Shown: in pieces, positions 1 to 7,168 of the stretch
Layout: every line of letters starts with the position of its first letter
Position numbering within the stretch: position 1 is the stretch's first letter
NCBI GenBank assembly: GCA_025201705.1
Contig: MU617371.1
Span: 1 to 14,577, forward strand
Reading direction: 5' to 3'
Origin: Dissophora ornata
Lineage: Eukaryota > Mortierellomycota > Mortierellomycetes > Mortierellales > Mortierellaceae
DNA length: 14,577 nucleotides
The notes under the pieces: generated by a model
What the model saw: the letters and a program-made list of their open reading frames with translations, nothing else
Databases searched by the model: none
Told to the model about the DNA's origin: nothing
Program-made: the position numbers and the translations under genes

Positions 1-129
1 TTTTTCAAAAAAAAAAAAAAATGAAAAAGAAGTCGTTCAAATTGATCATTCATTTAAACGGCGGCCATAAGAATAGTTAACAAACAGCAACGACAACAAT
101 CTCAGGTAAATATGCTCATATATTCTTAC

Positions 130-819
130 TTTGCTTTGATGCCTGCTCCAGGGCAGCAGTCCTGCTGGCTGCCCTGATCAGCTTCTGGACGTTGAGTGGC
201 TTCTGGCGGATGCTGTCCGAATGAGACGCAGATCCCAAACTGAAGTGCTACGAGTAACAGATGCACGGTGTCGAACCATAAAAGCGTCAGAGCTGCATTT
301 ACGATTTCTTAAAAGAGGATCCTGCTTTTTTTTTTTTTTTTGAGTTCCTGACCCCTGTTACGGTCCAAAGCACAATGCCTATTAAAAAAATATAACCACA
401 TACTGTAGGGATCTTATGGACCTTGTCCGAAAGTCTCAGTTGCACCTCTGCGATATCCCGAAGATCAAGCGTCAACGCTATCAAACGCATGCACAAAAAA
501 ACCATACGGTCCGTGTTAGATTCATAGACGAGTGTACATTTTTCCAGATACCAAAATAAAAAACTAGGTCATTTGTCCTATCCGTACCATCGCAAGGCAT
601 GGCCACCGTGATGTCGAGGTTGATCTGGAGCTCATGGTTGACCAAGGGGTCGACCAAGAACTTGTAGTCGTTGCGAAGGGTCATGTAGTCTCTGATCTCT
701 CCCACAACGAGGACACAGAGGATGGCCGAGATGACCAAGGTCAGGATACCACCGGATCCTGTCCGCTTCACAAATCCTGACTCGACCTTTGGGAACGCAT
801 CAAATTCCTTGAACTGCAT
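130..819 (-). CDS. ERV41: Erv41/ERGIC2-family COPII cargo protein, 5' part (partial, spliced)
   Basis: Erv41 proteins form a complex with Erv46 that cycles between ER and Golgi in COPII and COPI vesicles and retrieves cargo. Three exons are read on the minus strand: 819-588, 477-404 and 247-130, with introns of 110 and 156 nt (donors GTACGG and GTATGT, acceptors ATAG and GTAG). The N-terminus has the family signature EFDAFPKV, then a hydrophobic membrane segment (about residues 25-41), then INLDITVAMPCD, a hallmark of the family. Exon 2 continues with LTLDLRDIAEVQLRLSD and exon 3 with NVQKLIRAASRTA, both typical of fungal Erv41. Exon phases (1, 0, 1) join in frame. After exon 3 a GTAAGA donor opens an intron that leaves the window at its left end, so the lumenal domain and second membrane segment are missing here. 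I chose the ATG at 819 because FDAFPKV normally lies within the first few residues; a CACAG just upstream leaves a small chance of an earlier coding exon. Confidence 0.88.
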
Positions 820-1190
820 TTTCTGTGGGGGATTCGTTGTTTTTTTATATGCTGCTCGTCTGTTCTATCCTGTCCGTGTAGCAGTTTGCTCTTTCCTCGG
901 AAGGGGTTTTTCCTGGGTAAACTCGGTGTCCCGTTTTTAGCGTAACAGCTTCCTTCTGTGGCTCCGTGTTCTTCCTTTGCTTTTGTCTTCTTGGGAAGTA
1001 AGGGCGGTGATGGAGGCGAGTCCTAGGAGTGAAAGGGGGGAGGGATGCGATCAACTTCAGTTGAGGGAGATGGTTCTGATGGAAGCAAACAGCACGAGTT
1101 GATGCGTTGTGATGATGAGGAGCAGCGAAACGGTGGGAAAGCCCATTTAAGGGGTTAGGGCGCTGTGTGTGTTAAAAATTAGTGGCGTCG
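820..1190. other. Intergenic, upstream of the Erv41 gene
   Basis: This stretch should hold the promoter and 5' UTR of the minus-strand Erv41 gene. A TATATAAAA-like string (about 840-852, minus strand) lies only about 25 nt before the ATG, which seems too close to act as its TATA box. A short minus-strand reading frame (845-1054) is basic and low in complexity and resembles nothing I know. I see no other gene. Confidence 0.4.
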
Positions 1191-1191
1191 G

Positions 1192-1620
1192 TCAGATTTT
1201 GCCGCCGAACACTGTTTTCGACATCACATCATCACCACAACCAACTTCGTTCTTGTACCCCGAGAAATCAATTCCCCCCGAGGACTGCACGATGGCACCG
1301 ATCAACCATCTGCTCACTCTCAGGTTGGCCTCGGACATAAGGCGTTCCGCACTGCGGACTGTGATAACGCTTCGACTTTTCGTTTTTGCGTCAAAGTTGC
1401 GGCATCGTCTTTACAGGTTCTGCGAGTTGATAAAGTCGAATTTCATCCATTGGGTACCGACGACGAGGCTGAAGTTCTCGATGTCGCAATCAAGGGTTTC
1501 ATCTTATCCTTGTTCAGCTGCTCCAACTTTTTGGATGGTTCTTGCTCAGAGGATTTCTTGGCAGAAATAGCACCCAGTGGAAGCGGTGGCAACAGTGGTG
1601 AAAACAGCTCAAATTCGATT
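1192..1620 (-). pseudogene. Decayed coding sequence of unknown family
   Basis: Read on the minus strand, two blocks in the same frame look like protein and are separated only by a TAA at 1411-1413: an upstream block (1503-1414) containing DIENFSLVVGTQWMKFDF, and a downstream block (1410-1195) containing RLMSEANLRVSRWLIGAIVQ and ending in a TGA at 1192-1194. A further block (about 1620-1507) with KKSSEQEPSKKLEQLNKD lies in another frame, so at least one frame change is needed. The TAA could come from a CAA glutamine codon, or lie in a very short intron. I do not recognise the family. The composition (few rare residues, regular hydrophobic spacing) is what marks it as former coding sequence. 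A plus-strand frame overlaps it (1169-1570) and looks like noise. A multi-exon gene that is still functional is the main alternative. Confidence 0.35.
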
Positions 1621-1629
1621 GGCCCAAAT

Positions 1630-1800
1630 TTCCTTCTCTCACTTGTATCTTTTTCTCAATCACCACTCTCACACACACGCACACGAGCGCTCTCACCGTT
1701 AAAAACACATTGTCATTCTGTCTCTCTTCCAATTTCAGTCATCTTTCAAAAACACCACTCCTTTTTGTCACGCTCTCTCTCTTATCTCATACACCCTTGT
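1630..1800. other. Pyrimidine-rich tract with a short CA repeat
   Basis: The plus strand is strongly C+T-rich with an ACACACACGCACACG-like run near 1670-1685 and repeated CTCTCTCT strings. Such tracts are common in fungal promoters and 5' leaders; the Crinkler leader at 3380-3472 is similar. No start codon with a recognisable product follows on the plus strand, so it may be a stranded promoter. Confidence 0.35.
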
Positions 1801-1897
1801 TAATCTTGCGCTCTTGACACATTTTAAAGGTGACGTTTAACACACTTTCCGAAATAATTGCCACTACGGTGATGGATGATACCCAATACAAACAGCA

Positions 1898-2061
1898 ATC
1901 ACTACACTCTGCGCTACCTTAGCGAGTCCTATGTCAGTGCGCGGTAGGACGGGGTCGGGTGGTCGGAGGGTGATTAAAGTGTACTTGGTGGTAGTCCATT
2001 TCTGGTGCTTCCTTAGCGAGTCCCATGTCAGTGCGCAGTGGGACAGGGTCGGGAAGTCCAG
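1898..2061. repeat. Two tandem copies of a covarying stem-loop element (94-bp period)
   Basis: Two copies of a sequence starting CCTTAGCGAGTCC lie 94 bp apart. Each folds into a long imperfect hairpin with the same layout. Copy 1: CTCTG 1907-1911 pairs with CGGAG 1964-1968, CTACC 1914-1918 with GGTGG 1958-1962, GTCCTA 1926-1931 with TAGGAC 1945-1950. Copy 2: CTGG 2002-2005 with CCAG 2058-2061, CTTCC 2008-2012 with GGAAG 2052-2056, GTCCCA 2020-2025 with TGGGAC 2039-2044. The 13-nt apical loop and the 7-by-7 internal loop are nearly identical, while stem bases differ in a way that keeps pairing. Copy 1 has a further outer stem, ATCAC 1898-1902 with GTGAT 1970-1974. It could be a structured RNA, the end of a mobile element or a DNA hairpin; the family is unknown to me. 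Confidence 0.6.
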
Positions 2062-2134
2062 TGCCATTTACTTTGTTCGCTTCTTTTAAGTGTTTATTAA
2101 TTACTTGCCAGTTTTTTTACTAGAAATTTGTAGG

Positions 2135-2474
2135 ATGGACGACGTTCAAGTAACTGCTGAAATGGTCGAATGACTGAAGGAGTGACTTGAGCATTACGGG
2201 AGCGCGACAATGTTTGAGTTTGCTGAAAAGTTCAAGTATTCCCACAGAGACGATGTGGATCGGACCTTTTCGGCTCTAATTTCCAAAAGCTTTCTCCGCA
2301 AGGCCACAAGGCACACCTTGCAAAGCAGCTACGAGGTATGGAAACGAAATGAGAGTGAACAGTTCTGGGCAGCAATGGAAGCGACGACACAGGTTGCTAC
2401 AGATCTAGTTGTTGGTAGTGTCCCTAAGGCAAGAAAAATTGTACTGGGGGACAACCATCAGAGCTCTGGATTCT
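2135..2474 (+). pseudogene. Unknown protein gene with two in-frame TGA codons, cut by a repeat
   Basis: A single frame starts at the ATG at 2135, meets TGA at 2171-2173 and 2183-2185, and then stays open. The text on both sides of the stops reads as one protein: MDDVQVTAEMVE before, LEHYGSATMFEFAEKFKYSH after, then DRTFSALISKSFLRKATRHT and a helical stretch up to about 2460. Both TGA codons can arise from CGA by one C-to-T change. The frame then enters the repeat that begins near 2475 and ends there in 22 unrelated codons, so the 3' part is lost or displaced. The segment is mostly helical and charged. I do not recognise its function. An alternative is that translation starts at the ATG at 2210 and makes a 95-residue protein. 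Confidence 0.45.
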
Positions 2475-2684
2475 GCACCGGTGAAGTTGGTCGGTGAAAG
2501 GATTTGGATATCTGACAGAATTGCTCACCAGTCAACATTAACCGGCCAACATTAACCGGCCAACATACACCGGTCAACATTCACCGGTCAACATCCCCAG
2601 ACTGCGTTCACCAACAGTGAGATTTTGAAGGTCGGTGATTAACTTCAACGACAAAATTTGTTTTCACTGCGTTGAAAGTTCACC
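2475..2684. repeat. Dispersed repeat, copy 1 (MITE-like, rich in CCGGT and GTCAACAT motifs)
   Basis: This stretch is closely similar to 6693-6892. The shared text begins GCACCGGTGAAGTTG and ends GAAAGTTCAC. The differences are scattered single bases plus one indel in the internal run of (C/A)CCGG(T/C)CAACAT units (a unit lost in copy 2). GGTGAA near the start and TTCACC at the end form short inverted ends. The left end cuts into the frame of the unknown gene at 2135 and the right end abuts a CRN-like tail, which suggests an insertion or recombination point. It has no coding capacity of its own. A non-autonomous DNA element is the simplest reading. Confidence 0.65.
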
Positions 2685-2889
2685 AAACGACATTGAGGAT
2701 TCTTCCGAAATCATCAACGTCATTGACTCAAAGTCGCACTTGAAGAACAAGCTCGGTACACCCCGGATCGTCTGGCTGATTTTCATTGTTCCAAAGGACA
2801 TTTACGATGATTTTCAAGAACAGAACATCTTACAAGCAATAAACTTGATTCCGCGGCCGGGGGGGTTGGTAATAGAGACCAGGAAGTGA
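2685..2889 (+). pseudogene. Fragment resembling a Crinkler C-terminal tail
   Basis: Immediately after the repeat an open frame reads NDIEDSSEIINVIDSK and then PRIVWLIFIVPKDIYDDFQ. A hydrophobic strand ending in VP and followed by an acidic or aromatic helix resembles the end of the nuclease-like domain in Mucoromycota Crinklers; the Crinkler in this window has a comparable strand-helix (LLMIIDGSNMRDFVPGG) near its own end. After about 2840 the text becomes low-quality (a G7 run at 2860-2866) and stops at 2889. It has no start codon of its own, so I read it as the remnant of a second Crinkler. Assignment is by resemblance and uncertain. Confidence 0.35.
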
Positions 2890-3233
2890 CGTTTTCTTGC
2901 TGTTGATCACCGTTGCCAATGTTCTGCAGCGATGTGGTGAAAGCCAAGTTTTGCCCTACTGATGAAATGTTGTTGCAACAGTAGTTGAACTTTGTATGAG
3001 AGAAACGAGAGAAACCGTTCATTCGGATAACTGGTATTTGGGCCTGCCAGAGCAGGCAATGACCCGAAGCTGTCATCTGTTGGGCTTTGGCTGAACGCCA
3101 TTAAGTCAGAATCCGTGCTTGGACGCGACGATTACTGCCTTTTCGGATTTTTAGTTGAAAACGAATAGGACGTTGCATATCGCGTGGGGCGGTATTGTAG
3201 AGCGGAAAGGCTTTATAAGGCTCCTACTGATAG
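2890..3233. other. Intergenic stretch with a short protein-like run
   Basis: No intact gene is seen. On the plus strand from about 3088 one frame reads GLWLNAIKSESVLGRDDYCL, goes on to a TAG near 3167-3169, and resumes in the same frame with DVAYRVGRYCRAERLYKAP. This looks like more decayed coding sequence, of a family I do not recognise, lying directly before the Fanzor relic. Confidence 0.3.
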
Positions 3234-3352
3234 GCAAGAGCCCTCGGATGCATTGTCGTGGGAGTGAACGAGAACCACACGTCGAAAAAGAGTGTGGACA
3301 GTTCGAGGTCCGATGCAAGACCTTCATGCATGCGACGTGCAGTCAAGTGACG
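3234..3352 (+). pseudogene. Fanzor (TnpB-like nuclease) zinc-ribbon relic, copy A
   Basis: From 3234 the DNA matches, almost base for base for about 57 nt, the last exon of the larger Fanzor gene at 8608: GCAAGAGCxCTxGG, then a frame reading VVGVNE and HTSKK. As there, an AG acceptor-like ATAG sits directly before it. The zinc-ribbon middle is then deleted and the text rejoins in another frame with CGQFEVRCKTFMH, which corresponds to the second cysteine pair and the start of the HRD block. The N-terminal nuclease part is absent. It is a dead fragment lying about 120 nt before the Crinkler start, and its second half is in frame with the Crinkler's first exon. Confidence 0.6.
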
Positions 3353-3379
3353 AACGGTGACGAAATTATGTCAAGAATT

Positions 3380-3472
3380 TTGCCACCACTTCCGCCACTT
3401 CTTTTTCATTCTCTTTCTCTCCTCTGCGATCCAGCACTCTCCTGTTCTCTACCACTTCTACAGACAAATACA
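3380..3472 (+). promoter_or_regulatory. C+T-rich leader of the Crinkler gene
   Basis: About 90 bases of almost pure pyrimidine clusters (CCACCACTTCCGCC, CATTCTCTTTCTCTCC, CTCCTGTTCTCTACC) precede the Crinkler ATG, which sits in the favourable context ACAATGGCC. C+T-rich stretches before the start are typical of fungal promoters and 5' UTRs. No TATA box is obvious. Confidence 0.45.
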
Positions 3473-6075
3473 ATGGCCGAGGACCACCTGAACCTGCTCT
3501 GTCTTGTCGACGGAGACACCATCTCAAGAGCATTCTCCGTCATCGCTTCATCGGGAAGCACTGTAGACCAACTCAAAGATCTCATCAAAGCCGAACAGAC
3601 TGTCGCGTTTAGAGATGTGAATGCCTCTGAACTCACGCTCTGGCGTGTCACTGTCCCCGTCATTGCTGCCCACAAACACGAAAACGTCATTCTCCACTCC
3701 CTGGACGATAAAGAAGGACTTTTACCAACAGACGAACTCTCGGATGTTTTCAATGAGAAGTTGCAAAAGAGGACAGTCCACATCATAGTGCAGCGACCAC
3801 CGCCAGGTAATGTAGACGTGCTTTGCTTTCATTGACACTTTGCCTTTGAGCTTGTCCCTTGTACTAACTTAATGTACTCGCCCAATCGCACTTGAACAGT
3901 TCCTGCTCGAGCATCCATTCCACTCCCTGATCATCTCTTGGATGAGTCTATCCGAAAAGCACCGCCAGAATCGCCAAGGCTGGCAAGAGAAGCCTGTAAG
4001 TGGGTGACGCTGTCCTTTTTACATTCCAATTTTGACTATGGATTTGCTGATAGTGCCTTGCATTATTATTAGTCAATACGGTTTTAGAAAGGCTCGAGAA
4101 GGATGTCTTCCATGCGGACACTTCGATTTCACGCTTCCTTTCTTCATTCGTGAAAGGTGACCTCTCCATCCCTGATGCAGATTGCTGTGTTAAAGGCTTA
4201 CCACGAACCTGGCTCCGATCAAGAACTTTCGCCGAAAAGTCAACTCAGCCCGCTCTATACCTCTTACACCCAAGGCGACCACACCAGACCACAACGACAC
4301 CTCCTTCGGTGACAGCACTACACACGATCAAAAAGTTCCAGAACAACGACATGATCACCTTCTTCGGCGTTAGTGGCTGTGGCAAGACGCGCGCTGTCGT
4401 AGAAATGCTGGCCCAGAACTGGGGGTTCTACCTTAATGGCAGTCAGGCAGACAGAGGTTCAAAGGATGTCACCACTTTGCTCGAGTCAGCACAGAAAATG
4501 CCGACACGATATTTCTCGTCCGATAGGGTGCAGAATGGTCTCAACATTCAGGCGATTACAGGCTGCCTTCTTATTTCGCGTCTTATGGTCCTGCAACACT
4601 GTCTGAGTCTCGGCCGCCATGACACATTTACCTGTGACCGTTGGATGTTGCTCCAAGTGTGCCCGGGAGCCTTTGACGCCGCTGTACCGGATGTTTTTGA
4701 CATCGTTTTCAGGGTTATACTAGACGCCTATCACAACCAGAGGCCAGTGATTCCTTTCCCAAGCTTAAAGGATTTATTGCAGGGGCGATTTCGTCAGGTC
4801 CAAGGCCAGATCTCCTCGTTCACCTCCGATTCTCTGACGAACAAGCTTCTCGTTGTCCTCGACGAAGCGCAGACCCTGAGCGATCATGGGAGGGGATATT
4901 TCGTGTCACACGCGGATCGCAGAGATCTGAGGTCGATCCTCTCTCCTATTATCCATGGGCTCAGGAACATTTCAGGAAGCAGACGAGACTACTGCGTGGT
5001 GACATGTGGCACAGGCATTGACGCAGATGAGCTCGAGGTCCTACTGAGCTCTGGTGGCATTGGAGAAAGCTGGGAGCAGGTCAATGACCGGATTGTCGAG
5101 TTCCCAGGCTGGGAAACGGTGGACCAAGTGGCAACCTACATCAACAATCTTGGAGATGCGATGAGCGAGAACGACAGAGTGAGGCTTCATACATTGATAC
5201 CAGAGGAAGCTGTCCAGGAGTTGTTTTTCAAGCTTCGAGGCCGGTACCGTCCGATCGTCACGACAATCGAGGATATCATCGCCAAAGGATTCACATCGTA
5301 CTGGAGTGAGGCTATCGAACGCAGACTCAGCGCACTGGTATGCTATCCTGAGCAGTTTCCAATGCACGGGAATCTTTGTTCGGATATTAAAAGGATGCTC
5401 GACAAAGTCGCCAGAGACCCAACCAAGTACGCGGATGCCGTCGAACTCGAGCACGTTCTCAAGCAGACTGTTGTTCGTCGAGCTTCTCTGGGACTACCAT
5501 GGAGCTTGCGAGGAGAGGAGCCGATCTTGGTCGAGAGCGCTTTTGGCCGTCTCCGCATTGCTGCTGACAAGGCTGCAATTGGGAAGAGGGTCAGCACGAT
5601 TATTGACGAGCCATTCGTATTCCAGGCTGCCTACAACTTTATCAAGAACGAGGACGAAGGGTTCTACAAACACTTCAGGGAGCAATACCGAGACTTACAG
5701 GATCCACAATCTGAAGGGAAGGTCTTTGAGAGGCACGCACCCTTGGACCTGATCTACGTCTTTCATAAGAAACAACTCAAGCAAGAACTGTTCTCGATCC
5801 CCAAGGCTGCCGTACACTGGCCTACGACGGAACTCAAGACCCCTATCCCACAGTTTGAGCCTGTCACTTTTCCCAGGCGTTTTTTCGAGCACCCAGCAAC
5901 GATCGTCGGATGGGAAGGTTATGAGTGGGGAGTCCGATACAAGGAGACCTTGACCATGGGCGATTTCATGGAGGCGCACTACAAGCATGACTCGAAGAGA
6001 GACGATTCCACGGTACCACCTTTTTACTACCCAAATTCATCTCCATCAGGTCCGGATATCGTCTTTGTGCTGTGA
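3473..6075 (+). CDS. Crinkler (CRN) family protein, P-loop NTPase type, ended early by an in-frame TGA
   Basis: Crinklers are secreted or nuclear effector-type proteins named from oomycetes and also found in early-diverging fungi; many pair a P-loop NTPase with a restriction-endonuclease-like domain. Exons: 3473-3806, 3900-3995 and 4073 onward. The introns (93 and 77 nt) have GTAATG/ACAG and GTAAGT/TTAG borders, and the phases join in frame. Residues 1-111 are the CRN N-terminal ubiquitin-like domain: LNLLCLVDG at the place of the oomycete LFLAK motif, LTLWRVTVPV in the middle, VHIIVQRPPP at its end. Residues 144-170 hold a helical block (LERLEKDVFHADTSISRFLS). The NTPase has Walker A GVSGCGKT (242-249), Walker B LLVVLDEAQ with its Asp-Glu at 407-408, and a sensor-like VVTCGTG (about 452-458). 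A PD motif (PDIVF) follows at about 804, and a TGA at 6073-6075 ends the frame at 810 residues, before the rest of the nuclease motif. No clear signal peptide is seen. The family is clear; whether the product is active is not. Confidence 0.85.
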
Positions 6076-6480
6076 ATCGATGATCAGCTCTACCCTGTGT
6101 TTGTCCAGAACAAGCTCCCTAAAGATATCTCTCCAGGAGATGTGGAGGAAGCTCGACTGACAGTACATGAGACCAGGCTCAAGGCTTATCTACCGAACTT
6201 GGCCACGTACTGCCCTGGTGGAAAGTACCTGAGCCTGATCTACGCCCACCCTGCTGTTACAAAGACGCCACGCGAGGGCTGGAATAGTAGCGACCTTTGG
6301 GATTCGGAGTCTGAGATTGGAACCGACCATATCCAAGTCTTCAAGGATGGCGACATGCCGTTGATGCAGCTCCTTATGATTATTGATGGGAGCAATATGC
6401 GGGACTTTGTGCCTGGAGGAGTTGTGGACTTGCTTGATAGTGTGAAAGGAACCAAGCGAGTTTGTGGTCAGCTTGGCTAG
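6076..6480 (+). pseudogene. Severed C-terminal end of the Crinkler nuclease-like domain
   Basis: The Crinkler frame stays open past the TGA for 134 further codons to a TAG at 6478-6480, with no further damage. It reads QLYPVFVQNKL directly after the stop, then AYLPNLATYCPGGKYLSLIY and, near the end, LLMIIDGSNMRDFVPGG. The Gln-x-Lys of VQNKL (6106-6114) would be the second half of a PD-(D/E)xK-type active site whose PD lies just before the stop. With it the protein would be about 945 residues. The good preservation suggests that the stop is recent, is an assembly error, or is read through at some rate. Confidence 0.7.
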
Positions 6481-6532
6481 TCTGGTAGGGCGGAGAAAAA
6501 AGCTCATCTTGGAGAAGCAGTAGCGAGAAATG

Positions 6533-6626
6533 AATAAAGACGGCGCGACTTTTCGATTGAAACCGCCTGTGCTTTTGAAATGACCTCCTCTCCATTGCAG
6601 CCAATCGTACCTTACAAATCAATAAA
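6533..6626 (+). terminator. Poly(A)-signal-like AATAAA sites after the Crinkler
   Basis: AATAAA occurs at 6533-6538 and 6621-6626, 53 and 141 nt after the end of the Crinkler frame, in otherwise non-coding text and before the next repeat. They are plausible 3'-end signals of the Crinkler transcript; fungal signals are loose, so this is only suggestive. Confidence 0.4.
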
Positions 6627-6654
6627 CAGCACACATCGACTCTCCATCTCACAA

Positions 6655-6895
6655 GTCTCTGGTGAAATTCACCAGTGAAAAAAACTTGGCCAGCACCGGT
6701 GAAGTTGATCGGCGAAAGGATTTGGATATCTGACTGAATTGTTCACCAGTCAACATTAACCGGACAACATTAACCGGCCAACATACACCGGTCAGGTCAA
6801 CATCCCCAGACTGCGCTCACCAACAGTGAGATTTTGAAGGTCGGTGATTAACTTCGCCGACAAAATTTGTTTTAACTGTGGTGAAAGTTCACTGG
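6655..6895. repeat. Dispersed repeat, copy 2, with inverted ends
   Basis: Bases 6693-6892 match the repeat at 2475-2684. In this copy the ends are better defined: CCAGTGAA at 6672-6679 and its inverse TTCACTGG at 6888-6895. Just outside the left end is a near-perfect palindrome, CTGGTGAA-A-TTCACCAG (about 6658-6674). The inside is a run of units such as CAACATTAACCGG and CAACATACACCGG. No coding sequence is present. It sits between the 3' UTR of the Crinkler and another inverted-repeat element, so two elements appear nested or stacked here. Confidence 0.65.
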
Positions 6896-6908
6896 CTAGA
6901 AATACTAG

Positions 6909-7158
6909 CAGTGATTTTAACCGGTCAAAATATCTTAACTGGTTAACTGATTAACTGACCAACTTCACCGGTTCACCGGCGGCAACAACATGGAGAGAGA
7001 GAGAGACGCCAAGTTGACTGGTGAACCGGTATTCCGTGATTGACCGAATAAGTTAACCGCTGACGGTTAACCGTCGGTCAAATAAATATGTCGGTCAAGT
7101 TAACCAACGTTGGATTTGGTCTTAACCATAGTTAACTTTTGACCGGTTAAAATCACTG
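6909..7158. mobile_element. MITE-like element with perfect 22-bp terminal inverted repeats
   Basis: The left end 6909-6930 (beginning CAGTGATTTTAACCGGTC) is matched perfectly by its reverse complement at 7137-7158, giving a 250-bp element without coding capacity. Inside are further inverted pairs, such as CCGGTTCACC (6968-6977) with GGTGAACCGG (7020-7029), and many GTTAAC and CCGGT words, so the whole element can fold into a long hairpin whose centre holds a GA dinucleotide run near 6994-7005. No target-site duplication is evident in the flanks. It lies directly before the first surviving codons of the Fanzor gene and probably replaced its 5' end. Confidence 0.7.
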
Positions 7159-7168
7159 GTCTCAATAG

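Noticed and set aside
840..852. TATA-like string before the Erv41 gene
   Set aside because: It lies about 25 nt from the start codon, leaving almost no 5' UTR, in an A-rich run where such strings occur by chance.
1169..1803. Two overlapping plus-strand frames
   Set aside because: Their products look compositionally random and they overlap the better minus-strand pseudogene and a low-complexity C+T tract.
2521..2600. Short regular repeats (CAACATTAACCGG units) considered as a CRISPR array
   Set aside because: The units are adjacent with no unique spacers, the same block recurs at 6740-6800, and the genome is eukaryotic; it is internal structure of a dispersed repeat.
5041..5988. Several minus- and plus-strand frames inside the Crinkler
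   Set aside because: All are alternative-frame shadows of the NTPase and nuclease-like coding region.
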